Below, piece after piece: positions 1 through 4,458 of a stretch of 5,141 nucleotides of DNA (position 1 is its first letter; each line of letters opens with the position of its first letter). The DNA is from Actinomycetota bacterium (GTDB taxonomy: Bacteria > Actinomycetota > Acidimicrobiia > IMCC26256 > PALSA-610), in assembly GCA_005779345.1 (NCBI GenBank), contig SXJQ01000291.1, positions 1 through 5,141 on the forward strand, given 5' to 3'. The translations under genes were made by a program, and so were the position numbers. The notes below the pieces were generated by a model. The model was not told where the DNA came from. It was given only the letters and a program-made list of their open reading frames with translations, and searched no databases.

Positions 1-357
1 ATCGGCGGCGTGCTCGCACCGCCCAACGCCCGACCCTTCGTGATCGAAGACGACGCATTCGTCGGGAGCCGATGCATGGTGGTGAACGGTGCACGCGTGC
101 GTCGCGGTGCCAAGCTCGGCGCCGGGGTGATCCTCACCGACACGACTCCGGTGATCGAGGCCGAGACCGGCAACGAGGTCGCGCGTGGCGATGTCCCCGA
201 ACGAGCGATCGTGGTCGGCGGTACTCGCCAACGCGAATTCGCAGGCGGCACCTTCGGCCTGCCGTGCGCGTTGATCCTGCGCTACCTCGAGCCCGGCCAG
301 GAGCACGACAAGCTCAAGCTCAACGAGGCGCTGCGCGACCACGGGATCGCTACGTGA
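1..357 (+). CDS. dapD: DapD C-terminal part: tetrahydrodipicolinate N-succinyltransferase (5'-truncated by window)
   Basis: The frame is open from base 1 to the TGA at 355-357 and gives the last 118 residues; the start lies upstream. The product transfers a succinyl group from succinyl-CoA to 2,3,4,5-tetrahydropyridine-2,6-dicarboxylate in the cytosol, the first step of the succinylase route to meso-diaminopimelate and lysine. The visible part is the end of a left-handed beta-helix: IGGVLAPP, then IEDDAFVGSRCMVV, hexapeptide-like turns (NGARVRRGAKLGAGVIL), the conserved GGTFGLPCALI block and a C-terminal KLNEALRDHGI helix typical of DapD. It resembles the E. coli-like DapD type and not the mycobacterial type, whose C-terminus differs clearly. 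The next gene, dapE, starts inside its stop codon, so the two are probably cotranscribed and translationally coupled. The family assignment is secure. Confidence 0.95.
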   Translation: MGGVLAPPNARPFVIEDDAFVGSRCMVVNGARVRRGAKLGAGVILTDTTPVIEAETGNEVARGDVPERAIVVGGTRQREFAGGTFGLPCALILRYLEPGQEHDKLKLNEALRDHGIAT

Positions 358-1457
358 CGACCGTTGCGGCCGCGCTCGAAGCGGTTGTCGACCACGACGC
401 CGCCGACCTGTTCGGGCTCACGCGCGCGCTGTGCGCGGTCCCATCGGTATATCCGGGTGAGGGCCCGCTCGCCGACGCGGTCGAACAGCGCCTCCGGGCC
501 CGCGCACCGGGGCTCGAGGTGACTCGGATCGCCAACAACGTCGTGGCCCGCACCCATCTCGGCGCGTCGCGGCGAGTCGTGCTCGGCGGTCACCTCGACA
601 CGGTGCCGCCCAACGACAACGACGTGCCGCGCGTCGACGGCACCGTGCTGCACGCGCTCGGAGCGGCCGACATGAAGGGGAGCCTCGCGGTGCTGCTCCG
701 CCTCGCCGAGCAGATCTCCGCGCGGCCCCCGCGCTTCGACGTCACGTTGTTCTGGTACGAGGGTGAAGAGGTCGCCGAGGAGCACAACGGCCTCCGCCAC
801 CTCTTCGCCGTCGCCCCCGAACTCGTCGCCGGCGATTTCGCGATCCTCTGCGAACCGACTGACGGCTGGGTCGAGGCCGGATGTCAGGGCACCGTTCACC
901 TCCGGGCGACCTTCCGTGGCGCTCGCGCGCACACGGCTCGCCCCTGGATGGGTGAGAACGCGATCCACAAGGCCGCGCCCGTCCTCGCCCGTCTCGGCGC
1001 ACACGAGGCCGCCACCGTCGAGGTCGACGGACTCGACTTCCGAGAGGCGCTCCAGGTCGTGGCGATCGACGGCGGCGTCGCCAACAACGTCGTGCCCGAC
1101 ACCTGTCACATCGTCGTCAACCGACGCCTCGCGCCGTCGTGGAGTACCGACGAAGCGATCGATCAGGTGCGCGCGCTCCTCGTCGGTGCCGACGAGATCG
1201 AGGTGCTCAACGCCTCACCCGGAGCGCTCCCCAACCTCACGAACCCGCTCGTCGCGGAGTTCGTCGGCACCCTGAACCTCGCCGTGCGACCCAAGCTCGG
1301 CTGGACCGATGTCGCCCGCTTCGCTTCTCGCGGCATTCCGGCGGTCAATTTCGGGGCGGGCGATCCGACGCTCGCGCACACCCGCGGTGAACGCGTCGAC
1401 CGGGCAGGGATCGAGCACTGCCACGCGGTCCTGGCGCACTTCTGCGGCCTCGCCTGA
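354..1457 (+). CDS. dapE: Succinyl-diaminopimelate desuccinylase (M20 metallopeptidase family)
   Basis: The product, 367 residues from a GTG start, hydrolyses N-succinyl-LL-2,6-diaminopimelate to LL-diaminopimelate and succinate using two zinc ions, later in the same pathway as DapD. The M20 metal and catalytic residues are all visible: H80 and D82 (GGHLDTVP), the bridging D106 (GAADMKG), general base E138 and metal ligand E139 (WYEGEEV), E167 (LCEPTDG) and the C-terminal H342 (LAHTRGERV). The dimerisation/lid segment lies at about 180-295, including HTARPWMGENAIHKA. Length is normal for actinobacterial DapE. The frame stays open upstream to base 72, but that part overlaps dapD and is arginine-rich nonsense. 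GTG at 354, overlapping the dapD stop by 4 bases, is the first start giving a normal N-terminus, although the ribosome binding site is weak (GGGATCG at 344-350 at best). Confidence 0.95.
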   Translation: MTTVAAALEAVVDHDAADLFGLTRALCAVPSVYPGEGPLADAVEQRLRARAPGLEVTRIANNVVARTHLGASRRVVLGGHLDTVPPNDNDVPRVDGTVLHALGAADMKGSLAVLLRLAEQISARPPRFDVTLFWYEGEEVAEEHNGLRHLFAVAPELVAGDFAILCEPTDGWVEAGCQGTVHLRATFRGARAHTARPWMGENAIHKAAPVLARLGAHEAATVEVDGLDFREALQVVAIDGGVANNVVPDTCHIVVNRRLAPSWSTDEAIDQVRALLVGADEIEVLNASPGALPNLTNPLVAEFVGTLNLAVRPKLGWTDVARFASRGIPAVNFGAGDPTLAHTRGERVDRAGIEHCHAVLAHFCGLA

Positions 1458-1468
1458 CGCACGCCTCG

Positions 1469-1520
1469 CCGAACGTTGAGTGGATCCCCCGAATATTCGG
1501 GTCATCCACTCAACGTTCGG
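1469..1520. terminator. 52-bp near-perfect palindrome between convergent dapE and PilZ genes, probable bidirectional terminator
   Basis: The arms CCGAACGTTGAGTGGAT (1469-1485) and ATCCACTCAACGTTCGG (1504-1520) are exact reverse complements over 17 bp. Between them, CCCGAATATTCGGG (1488-1501) is itself a perfect 14-bp palindrome on the same centre. Only two opposed positions fail to pair (1486-1487 against 1502-1503), so 24 of 26 pairs match. RNA from either strand could fold into a long hairpin with an ATAT loop. It lies 11 bases after the dapE stop and contains the stop codon of the opposite gene (1510-1512), a fitting place for a two-way terminator. Neither side has a T-tract, so termination would be of the tailless type. 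A protein-binding site or a repeat element is the alternative. Confidence 0.7.
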
Positions 1521-2136
1521 AGACGTCGTCGGCGAGCGCGAGGACGGCCGCGGCGATGTCGCGGCCCTGCGTCCCCTTCAACCCGGTGAACTGGAGGCCG
1601 CACAGGTAGCCGCGCTCTTGGCGCCGGCACCAGCGGACGCGTGCTCGGAACTGCATGGCCGAGGTCGCGTTCGGCAGGGTGAAGCGCAACAGCACGGTCG
1701 TGGTCGGTGGGAGTTCGCGGTCGGACACCACCGACATGCCCGCGGCCGAAAGGTCGACCGCCCGGGCCGTCTGGTGGGCGTCTCCGACCACGCGCCCGTC
1801 GCACACGACCAGGTTGACCCGCTCGTCGAACGGCACCCGCGCGTCGTCGCGCCGGGCCGGACCGATCTCGTCGGGCAGCGTGAACGCCGCCGCGGGCCGT
1901 CCGTCGCGGGTGAGCAAGACGTGCAGGACCCGCGCCAGGACGGCTGTGTCGTCGCTGCGGTCGCCGGCGCGGACCCCGAGCTGCAGGCGAACCGTCGCGC
2001 CGACGGCGAGCGGTTGGGCCCGTTCGAACGCGACGACGGCGATCCGGCGCGAGAAGCCGACGAGGTCGCCGCGGACGTCGCGGCCCCCGATCGTGACGCA
2101 GGCCCAGGTGCCCTCGACGGGCTCGAGAAGTGTCAT
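1510..2136 (-). CDS. PilZ-domain protein, putative c-di-GMP receptor
   Basis: A predicted soluble protein of 208 residues. The C-terminal half is a PilZ domain (about 93-200) with both c-di-GMP-binding motifs: RxxxR as R96-D-D-A-R100, and DxSxxG as D128-L-S-A-A-G133, followed by the usual strands (TVLLRFTLP, FRARVRWCRR, YLCGLQFTGL). Residues 10-90 read like a second, motif-less beta-barrel of the same kind (GDLVGFSRR, LAVGATVRLQLGV, AVLARVLHVL, AAAFTLPDE), as in YcgR-like proteins with a PilZN-type N-terminal domain. It probably binds c-di-GMP and passes the signal to a partner, in motility, polysaccharide or envelope control; the output cannot be read from sequence. The ATG at 2136 is chosen because GGTGGGG lies about 9 bases upstream. 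A GTG at 2184 would add 16 residues including the repeat SEPVGRSEPVGT. The gene lies downstream of lexA on the same strand, beyond a hairpin. Confidence 0.85.
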   Translation of the reverse strand: MTLLEPVEGTWACVTIGGRDVRGDLVGFSRRIAVVAFERAQPLAVGATVRLQLGVRAGDRSDDTAVLARVLHVLLTRDGRPAAAFTLPDEIGPARRDDARVPFDERVNLVVCDGRVVGDAHQTARAVDLSAAGMSVVSDRELPPTTTVLLRFTLPNATSAMQFRARVRWCRRQERGYLCGLQFTGLKGTQGRDIAAAVLALADDVSER

Positions 2137-2145
2137 CGGATTCGT

Positions 2146-2181
2146 CCCCACCGGTTCTGACCGCCCCACCGGTTCTGACCC
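2146..2181. repeat. Two tandem copies of an 18-bp unit upstream of the PilZ gene
   Basis: The unit CCCCACCGGTTCTGACCG occurs at 2146-2163 and again at 2164-2181, with only the last base different. Each copy holds GGTTCTGACC, an imperfect palindrome. It lies immediately upstream of the chosen PilZ start and covers its G-rich ribosome binding site on the minus strand. It could be an operator pair, or, if the GTG at 2184 is the true start, it would encode a doubled six-residue motif SEPVG(R/T). Confidence 0.6.
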
Positions 2182-2235
2182 CACAGGTCGGTATCGGCGC
2201 GCCGAACCGCGGTGTTGACGAGCAATCCACGAGAC

Positions 2236-2271
2236 GGTGCCCCGGCGGGCCGTGGCACCCGGCGGGGCACC
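2236..2271 (-). terminator. GC-rich stem-loop just after lexA, probable terminator
   Basis: GGTGCCCCG (2236-2244) pairs perfectly with CGGGGCACC (2263-2271). After one mismatch the stem continues with CGGG/CCCG (2246-2249 with 2258-2261), closing an 8-base loop. It begins 5 bases past the lexA stop codon in the direction of transcription. No T-run follows, so it would be a tailless terminator or an mRNA-stabilising hairpin; some read-through into the PilZ gene cannot be excluded. Confidence 0.6.
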
Positions 2272-2276
2272 CCGGG

Positions 2277-2993
2277 TTACAGGCGGCGCAAGACGGTGAC
2301 GACCCGGCCGAAGATCGTGACCTGGGCGGGATCGAAGACCATTTCGTCGAGGAGCGGATTCTCGGGCCGCAGCACGATCTTGCCCTTGCGCCGCAAGAAG
2401 GTCTTGACGGTCGCTTCTTCGCCCGGGATGCCCGCGACGACCGTGTCGCCGTTGTCGGCGGTGGCCTGGACGCGCACGACCACGAAATCGCCGTCGAGGA
2501 TCCCGGCCTCGATCATCGACTCTCCCCGCACCCGCAGCATGAAGAGTTCGCCCTCGCCGGTGAAATCCTCGGGGACGGGCAGCGTCTCTTCGATGTTCTC
2601 GGCGGCGAGCACCCCGGTTCCCGCCGCCACGTCGCCGACGAGCGGGACGTGACGCACCGGCCGGCGCTCGACGGCGGCGCCGCTCTGGGTCTCGTACGAC
2701 AGTTCGATCGCCCGCGGCTTGGTCGGGTCGCGGTGCAGGTATCCCTTGTCCTGGAGGGCGGCGAGGTGGGCGTGCACCGTCGAGGGTGACGACAACCCGA
2801 CCGCCTCACCGATCTCGCGGACCGACGGCGGGTAGCCCCGGCGGCGCTGCTCCTCGTCGATGAACTCGAGTACCTCACGCTGGCGCTTCGTGAGCGGCGC
2901 ACCATGTTTGGCAGGGGCGGGCCGGTCCGGTGTGGCCTGGCGGGGGTTGGGCTGGCGGGGGTTGGGCTGGCGGGGGGTCGACGCAGTTGACAT
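2277..2993 (-). CDS. lexA: LexA, SOS-response transcriptional repressor with self-cleaving peptidase (S24)
   Basis: A 238-residue cytosolic protein that binds SOS boxes as a dimer and cuts itself when RecA filaments form on damaged DNA. The winged-helix DNA-binding domain covers about 34-98 (LTKRQREVLEFIDEE, PPSVREIGEAVGLSSPSTVHAHL). The scissile bond is A124-G125 in VGDVAAGTG. The catalytic dyad is S159 (RGESM) and K197 (TVKTFL), so autocleavage should be intact. The first 30 residues are a proline/arginine-rich tail with the repeat RQPNP, encoded by 15-bp DNA repeats; this is longer than in many homologues. The ATG at 2993 is the only sensible start: the frame has a stop shortly upstream (3012-3014) and no other start lies between. 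No Shine-Dalgarno precedes it, so a leaderless or very short-leader mRNA is possible. SOS boxes upstream imply autoregulation. It is divergent from the LysM gene. Confidence 0.98.
   Translation of the reverse strand: MSTASTPRQPNPRQPNPRQATPDRPAPAKHGAPLTKRQREVLEFIDEEQRRRGYPPSVREIGEAVGLSSPSTVHAHLAALQDKGYLHRDPTKPRAIELSYETQSGAAVERRPVRHVPLVGDVAAGTGVLAAENIEETLPVPEDFTGEGELFMLRVRGESMIEAGILDGDFVVVRVQATADNGDTVVAGIPGEEATVKTFLRRKGKIVLRPENPLLDEMVFDPAQVTIFGRVVTVLRRL
2937..2976. repeat. 15-bp tandem repeat inside the 5' end of lexA
   Basis: CTGGCGGGGGTTGGG is present at 2937-2951 and 2952-2966, with a 10-base partial third copy at 2967-2976. The period is a multiple of three, so copies can be gained or lost without a frameshift. 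On the coding (minus) strand they encode the PRQPN/RQPNP repeats of the LexA N-terminal tail, outside the DNA-binding fold. Confidence 0.85.
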
Positions 2994-3008
2994 GGGTGCA
3001 ACGTAACA

Positions 3009-3022
3009 CGATCACGCGTTCG
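3009..3022. promoter_or_regulatory. Degenerate SOS box near the lexA start
   Basis: CGATCACGCGTTCG fits the actinobacterial SOS consensus (read on this strand as CRAACRYNYGTTCG) at all positions but one, a T in place of A in the left half-site. It lies 16 bp upstream of the lexA start codon, next to two full boxes. It may be a weak third LexA site or chance similarity. Confidence 0.45.
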
Positions 3023-3025
3023 GCA

Positions 3026-3039
3026 CAAACACTCGTTCG
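3026..3039. promoter_or_regulatory. SOS box (LexA operator) on the lexA side
   Basis: Read on the minus strand the site is CGAACGAGTGTTTG, which matches the actinobacterial consensus CGAACRNRYGTTYG at every position. It lies 33 bp upstream of the lexA start codon, where bound LexA would block lexA transcription. This supports autorepression. Confidence 0.88.
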
Positions 3040-3048
3040 CATTTCTCC

Positions 3049-3077
3049 TTGACATCGAACGGGCGTTCGTGGATCGT
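3049..3077 (+). promoter_or_regulatory. Candidate promoter of the LysM gene, with an SOS box in the spacer
   Basis: TTGACA at 3049-3054 is a perfect -35 hexamer. A weak -10 candidate, GATCGT (3 of 6 to TATAAT), stands 17 bp further on at 3072-3077. The spacer contains the full SOS box at 3056-3069, so bound LexA would occlude RNA polymerase. The predicted start near 3084 gives a leader of roughly 170 bases before the LysM ATG. The -35 is convincing and the -10 is not. Confidence 0.55.
3056..3069. promoter_or_regulatory. SOS box (LexA operator) on the LysM-gene side
   Basis: CGAACGGGCGTTCG has perfect inverted GAAC/GTTC half-sites separated by four bases and matches CGAACRNRYGTTYG fully on the plus strand. 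Its start is 30 bp from the start of the neighbouring lexA-side box. Its place directly behind a TTGACA -35 hexamer points to control of the LysM gene. Confidence 0.9.
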
Positions 3078-3194
3078 GGACGTCGGTCGCCGACGGTCGT
3101 CGATGGGTCCCGGCCCGGCCACCGAGCGCAGCCCGGTGTGCCCACGGGCACCACGGAGCGTGAGCGTCCGAGGCCACAGGTTCGATGGCCCGAG

Positions 3195-3252
3195 CACGAC
3201 CAGCACGAAGTCACGACCAGCACGAAGGCACGACGAGCACGAGAGGCACGAG
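3195..3252 (+). repeat. CACGA-rich tandem repeat in the leader of the LysM gene
   Basis: The unit CACGACCAGCACGAAG(T/G) occurs at 3195-3211 and 3212-3228, then in a degenerate 18-base form at 3229-3246, followed by CACGAG at 3247-3252. The pentamer CACGA appears seven times, at 3195, 3204, 3212, 3221, 3229, 3238 and 3247, spaced 8 or 9 bases. The last units supply the ribosome binding site GAGAGG (3241-3246). It ends at the base before the LysM start codon and shows no sign of being translated. Confidence 0.8.
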
Positions 3253-3651
3253 ATGACCGCAGCCACGATCACCCGCCCGACCGCCGGGAGCGCGCACGCC
3301 GTCGCGCGCGCCACCACCACCCGGCCGGTCGCCGTCCGTCCACCCGTTCGGCGAAGCAACCGACCCGCCGCTGCCGTGTCCCGGCGGCGGCGGATCGTCG
3401 CCGCCGCGCTGGTGGTGGGCGTGCTGGGCGTGGCTCGGCAAGCGGGTGCCGCGCTCGGGGGCACCACCCTCGCCACCCCCGAGCGCCACCCGCAGGTCAT
3501 CACCTACATCGTCGAACCTGGCGACACGTTGTGGGGGATCGCCGAGACCATCGCCCCCGATCACGACCCCCGCGAGGTCGTCGACGAACTCCGCGACAGC
3601 CGCGACTCCGACGTGCTCGTCCCCGGGGAGACCATCCTCTGGGCGCCCTGA
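3253..3651 (+). CDS. Small LysM-domain membrane protein, SOS-controlled (ChiZ/YneA-like)
   Basis: A 132-residue protein. Residues 1-47 are polar and rich in Arg, Ala and Pro and end in RRRR; 48-61 (IVAAALVVGVLGVA) is a short membrane segment or signal anchor, with AGA at 64-66 a possible cleavage site; 84-131 is a LysM peptidoglycan-binding domain (YIVEPGDTLWGIAETI ... VLVPGETILWAP). The layout puts the LysM outside the membrane at the cell wall. By position beside lexA and by architecture it matches M. tuberculosis Rv2719c (ChiZ) and functionally Bacillus subtilis YneA, damage-induced proteins that delay division. The role here is inferred from synteny and the SOS boxes, since no catalytic domain is visible. 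The ATG at 3253 is chosen for GAGAGG 6 bases upstream; the frame extends to a TTG at 3049, but that is the -35 hexamer. nrdR follows after 69 bases. Confidence 0.88.
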   Translation: MTAATITRPTAGSAHAVARATTTRPVAVRPPVRRSNRPAAAVSRRRRIVAAALVVGVLGVARQAGAALGGTTLATPERHPQVITYIVEPGDTLWGIAETIAPDHDPREVVDELRDSRDSDVLVPGETILWAP

Positions 3652-3720
3652 GCGGCGATTCTCGGGGCGAACGGTTGCCGGCGGCACGATTCGGGTGGGG
3701 ATCGGCGCGACAATCACGTT

Positions 3721-4203
3721 GTGCGATGCCCGTACTGCGGTGAGACCGACGACAAGGTGGTCGATTCGCGTCCTGCCGACGAAGCGTCGTCGATCCGCCG
3801 TCGGCGGGAGTGCCTCGTGTGCTCGCGGCGCTACACGACCTATGAGCGGGTCGAGGAGCTGCCGCTGCTCGTCCGGAAGCGGTCGGGAATCTCCGAACCC
3901 TTCGATGCCGTCAAGCTCATGTCGGGGATCGAGCGCGCGGTGTCGAACCGGGTGGATCCCGAGTCCGTGGCCGAACTCGTCGTCGCGATCGAAGAGGACC
4001 TGCGCGCCCAGGGCATCGAGGTGGCGAGCGAGGCGGTCGGGATGGCGGTGCTCGATCGGCTGCGCGGGCTCGACCCGGTGGCCTATCTTCGGTTCGCGTC
4101 GGTGTACAAGGGTTTCGACGACGTCGCCGACTTCGAGCGTGAGGTCGGCGAGTTGCGCCGCCTCGAGCGGCTCGAGAAGACCACGGCGCCGAAGACTCGC
4201 TGA
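3721..4203 (+). CDS. nrdR: NrdR, transcriptional repressor of ribonucleotide reductase genes
   Basis: A 160-residue cytosolic repressor, normal length for the family. A zinc ribbon (C3, C6, C31, C34 in RCPYCG and ECLVC) with the arginine-rich RRRR and RRYTTYER segments binds NrdR boxes. An ATP-cone domain (about 49-139: PLLVRKRSGISEPFD, KLMSGIERA, YLRFASVYKGFDD) senses ATP/dATP and controls assembly and DNA binding. The GTG start at 3721 gives the invariant beginning (M)RCPYCG and no other start fits. No Shine-Dalgarno stands at normal distance (the nearest G-rich stretch is about 20 bases away), so translation may be leaderless or coupled to the upstream LysM gene 69 bases before. Its evident target is nrdJ, the next gene, whose upstream region carries NrdR boxes. 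Confidence 0.98.
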   Translation: MRCPYCGETDDKVVDSRPADEASSIRRRRECLVCSRRYTTYERVEELPLLVRKRSGISEPFDAVKLMSGIERAVSNRVDPESVAELVVAIEEDLRAQGIEVASEAVGMAVLDRLRGLDPVAYLRFASVYKGFDDVADFEREVGELRRLERLEKTTAPKTR

Positions 4204-4237
4204 ACGGCCGGTGAACGTTCGCCGCACAGGCCCGCGA

Positions 4238-4253
4238 CCACTACATCTTGTGG
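4238..4253. promoter_or_regulatory. NrdR box 1 (distal)
   Basis: The 16-bp site CCACTACATCTTGTGG contains the NrdR-box core CwAnATnTwG exactly and has palindromic CCAC/GTGG ends. It lies 35 bases after the nrdR stop and about 93 bp upstream of the -35 of the nrdJ promoter, so it is remote from the promoter core. Confidence 0.75.
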
Positions 4254-4298
4254 CGCGAGTTGCCAGAGTTGCTCATGTGCACGGTTTCACGAGCGTGG

Positions 4299-4310
4299 AT
4301 TCGCGCGAAT
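4299..4310. other. Perfect 12-bp palindrome upstream of nrdJ
   Basis: ATTCGCGCGAAT is fully self-complementary and lies between NrdR box 1 and the nrdJ promoter, with GAGC/GCTC (4291-4294 and 4313-4316) nearly symmetric outside it. It could be an operator for a second regulator or part of a weak nrdR terminator hairpin. No known consensus is recognised. Confidence 0.4.
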
Positions 4311-4345
4311 GTGCTCTGACCTGGGGCTCCGCGCGGCCGCTCCGG

Positions 4346-4375
4346 TTGACACGGCTGTAATTCGAGTGCTGTAAT
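4346..4375 (+). promoter_or_regulatory. Sigma70/HrdB-type promoter of nrdJ
   Basis: TTGACA (4346-4351) is a perfect -35, and TGTAAT (4370-4375) matches the -10 consensus in five of six positions with an 18-bp spacer. A second CTGTAAT occurs 14 bases upstream (4355-4361). The predicted transcription start is near 4382, giving a leader of about 75 bases. It is the best vegetative promoter in the window. Confidence 0.75.
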
Positions 4376-4376
4376 G

Positions 4377-4392
4377 CACCTCCATCTCGCGG
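4377..4392. promoter_or_regulatory. Degenerate NrdR box at the predicted nrdJ transcription start
   Basis: CACCTCCATCTCGCGG keeps C, w, AT, T and G of the core CwAnATnTwG but has C in place of the inner A and of the second w. It starts exactly 31 bp before the strong box 2, the usual distance between paired NrdR boxes, and sits at the predicted transcription start. The spacing makes it credible despite the weak match. Confidence 0.4.
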
Positions 4393-4404
4393 TTGGGGGA
4401 GGGC

Positions 4405-4426
4405 CGACCACAACATCTTGTGGTCG
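4405..4426. promoter_or_regulatory. NrdR box 2 (proximal), within a 22-bp palindrome
   Basis: CCACAACATCTTGTGG (4408-4423) carries the full core CwAnATnTwG. The symmetry extends outward to CGACCACAA (4405-4413) paired with TTGTGGTCG (4418-4426). It lies downstream of the predicted transcription start, so bound NrdR would act as a block just after initiation. In RNA the same bases would form a 9-bp hairpin with a CATC loop. Confidence 0.8.
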
Positions 4427-4440
4427 CGACGAACGAACTT

Positions 4441-4455
4441 CTTGGGGGGACCAAG
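4441..4455 (+). promoter_or_regulatory. nrdJ ribosome binding site in a small hairpin loop
   Basis: The Shine-Dalgarno stretch GGGGGGA (4444-4450) ends 8 bases before the ATG and fixes the nrdJ start. CTTGG (4441-4445) is complementary to CCAAG (4451-4455), so the G-rich core GGGGA would be the 5-base loop of a 5-bp stem. Confidence 0.6.
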
Positions 4456-4458
4456 TAC

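Noticed and set aside
72..353. Upstream extension of the dapE reading frame to an ATG at 72
   Set aside because: It overlaps dapD in another frame, translates to arginine-rich sequence unlike any DapE N-terminus, and the GTG at 354 gives normal family length.
282..1109. Long open frame on the minus strand inside dapE (275 residues)
   Set aside because: It lies opposite well-conserved dapE codons and its translation shows no domain; such antisense frames are common in high-GC DNA.
3049..3252. TTG start at 3049 for the LysM protein (200 residues)
   Set aside because: The TTG is part of the TTGACA -35 hexamer, and the extension would run through the SOS box and the repeat leader. The ATG at 3253 has a good ribosome binding site.
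3710..3722. ACAA...TTGT inverted repeat at the nrdR start, as an NrdR autoregulatory box
   Set aside because: Spacing is one base off and the central AT of the core CwAnATnTwG is missing.
4210..4223. GGTGAACGTTCGCC, resembling an SOS box after nrdR
   Set aside because: The GAAC and GTTC half-sites abut with no 4-base spacer, so LexA should not bind.
3211..4227. Open frame of 338 residues on the minus strand across the LysM gene and nrdR
   Set aside because: It is antisense to two recognised genes and is His/Arg/Asp-rich without any known motif.
3446..4360. Plus-strand frame of 304 residues across nrdR and the nrdJ control region
   Set aside because: It is the out-of-frame reading of the LysM gene and nrdR, rich in Arg/Ser, and runs through NrdR boxes and a promoter.
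4204..4458. Cobalamin riboswitch before the B12-dependent reductase gene
   Set aside because: No B12-box-like sequence was found, and the leader after the predicted promoter (about 75 bases) is too short for that riboswitch.
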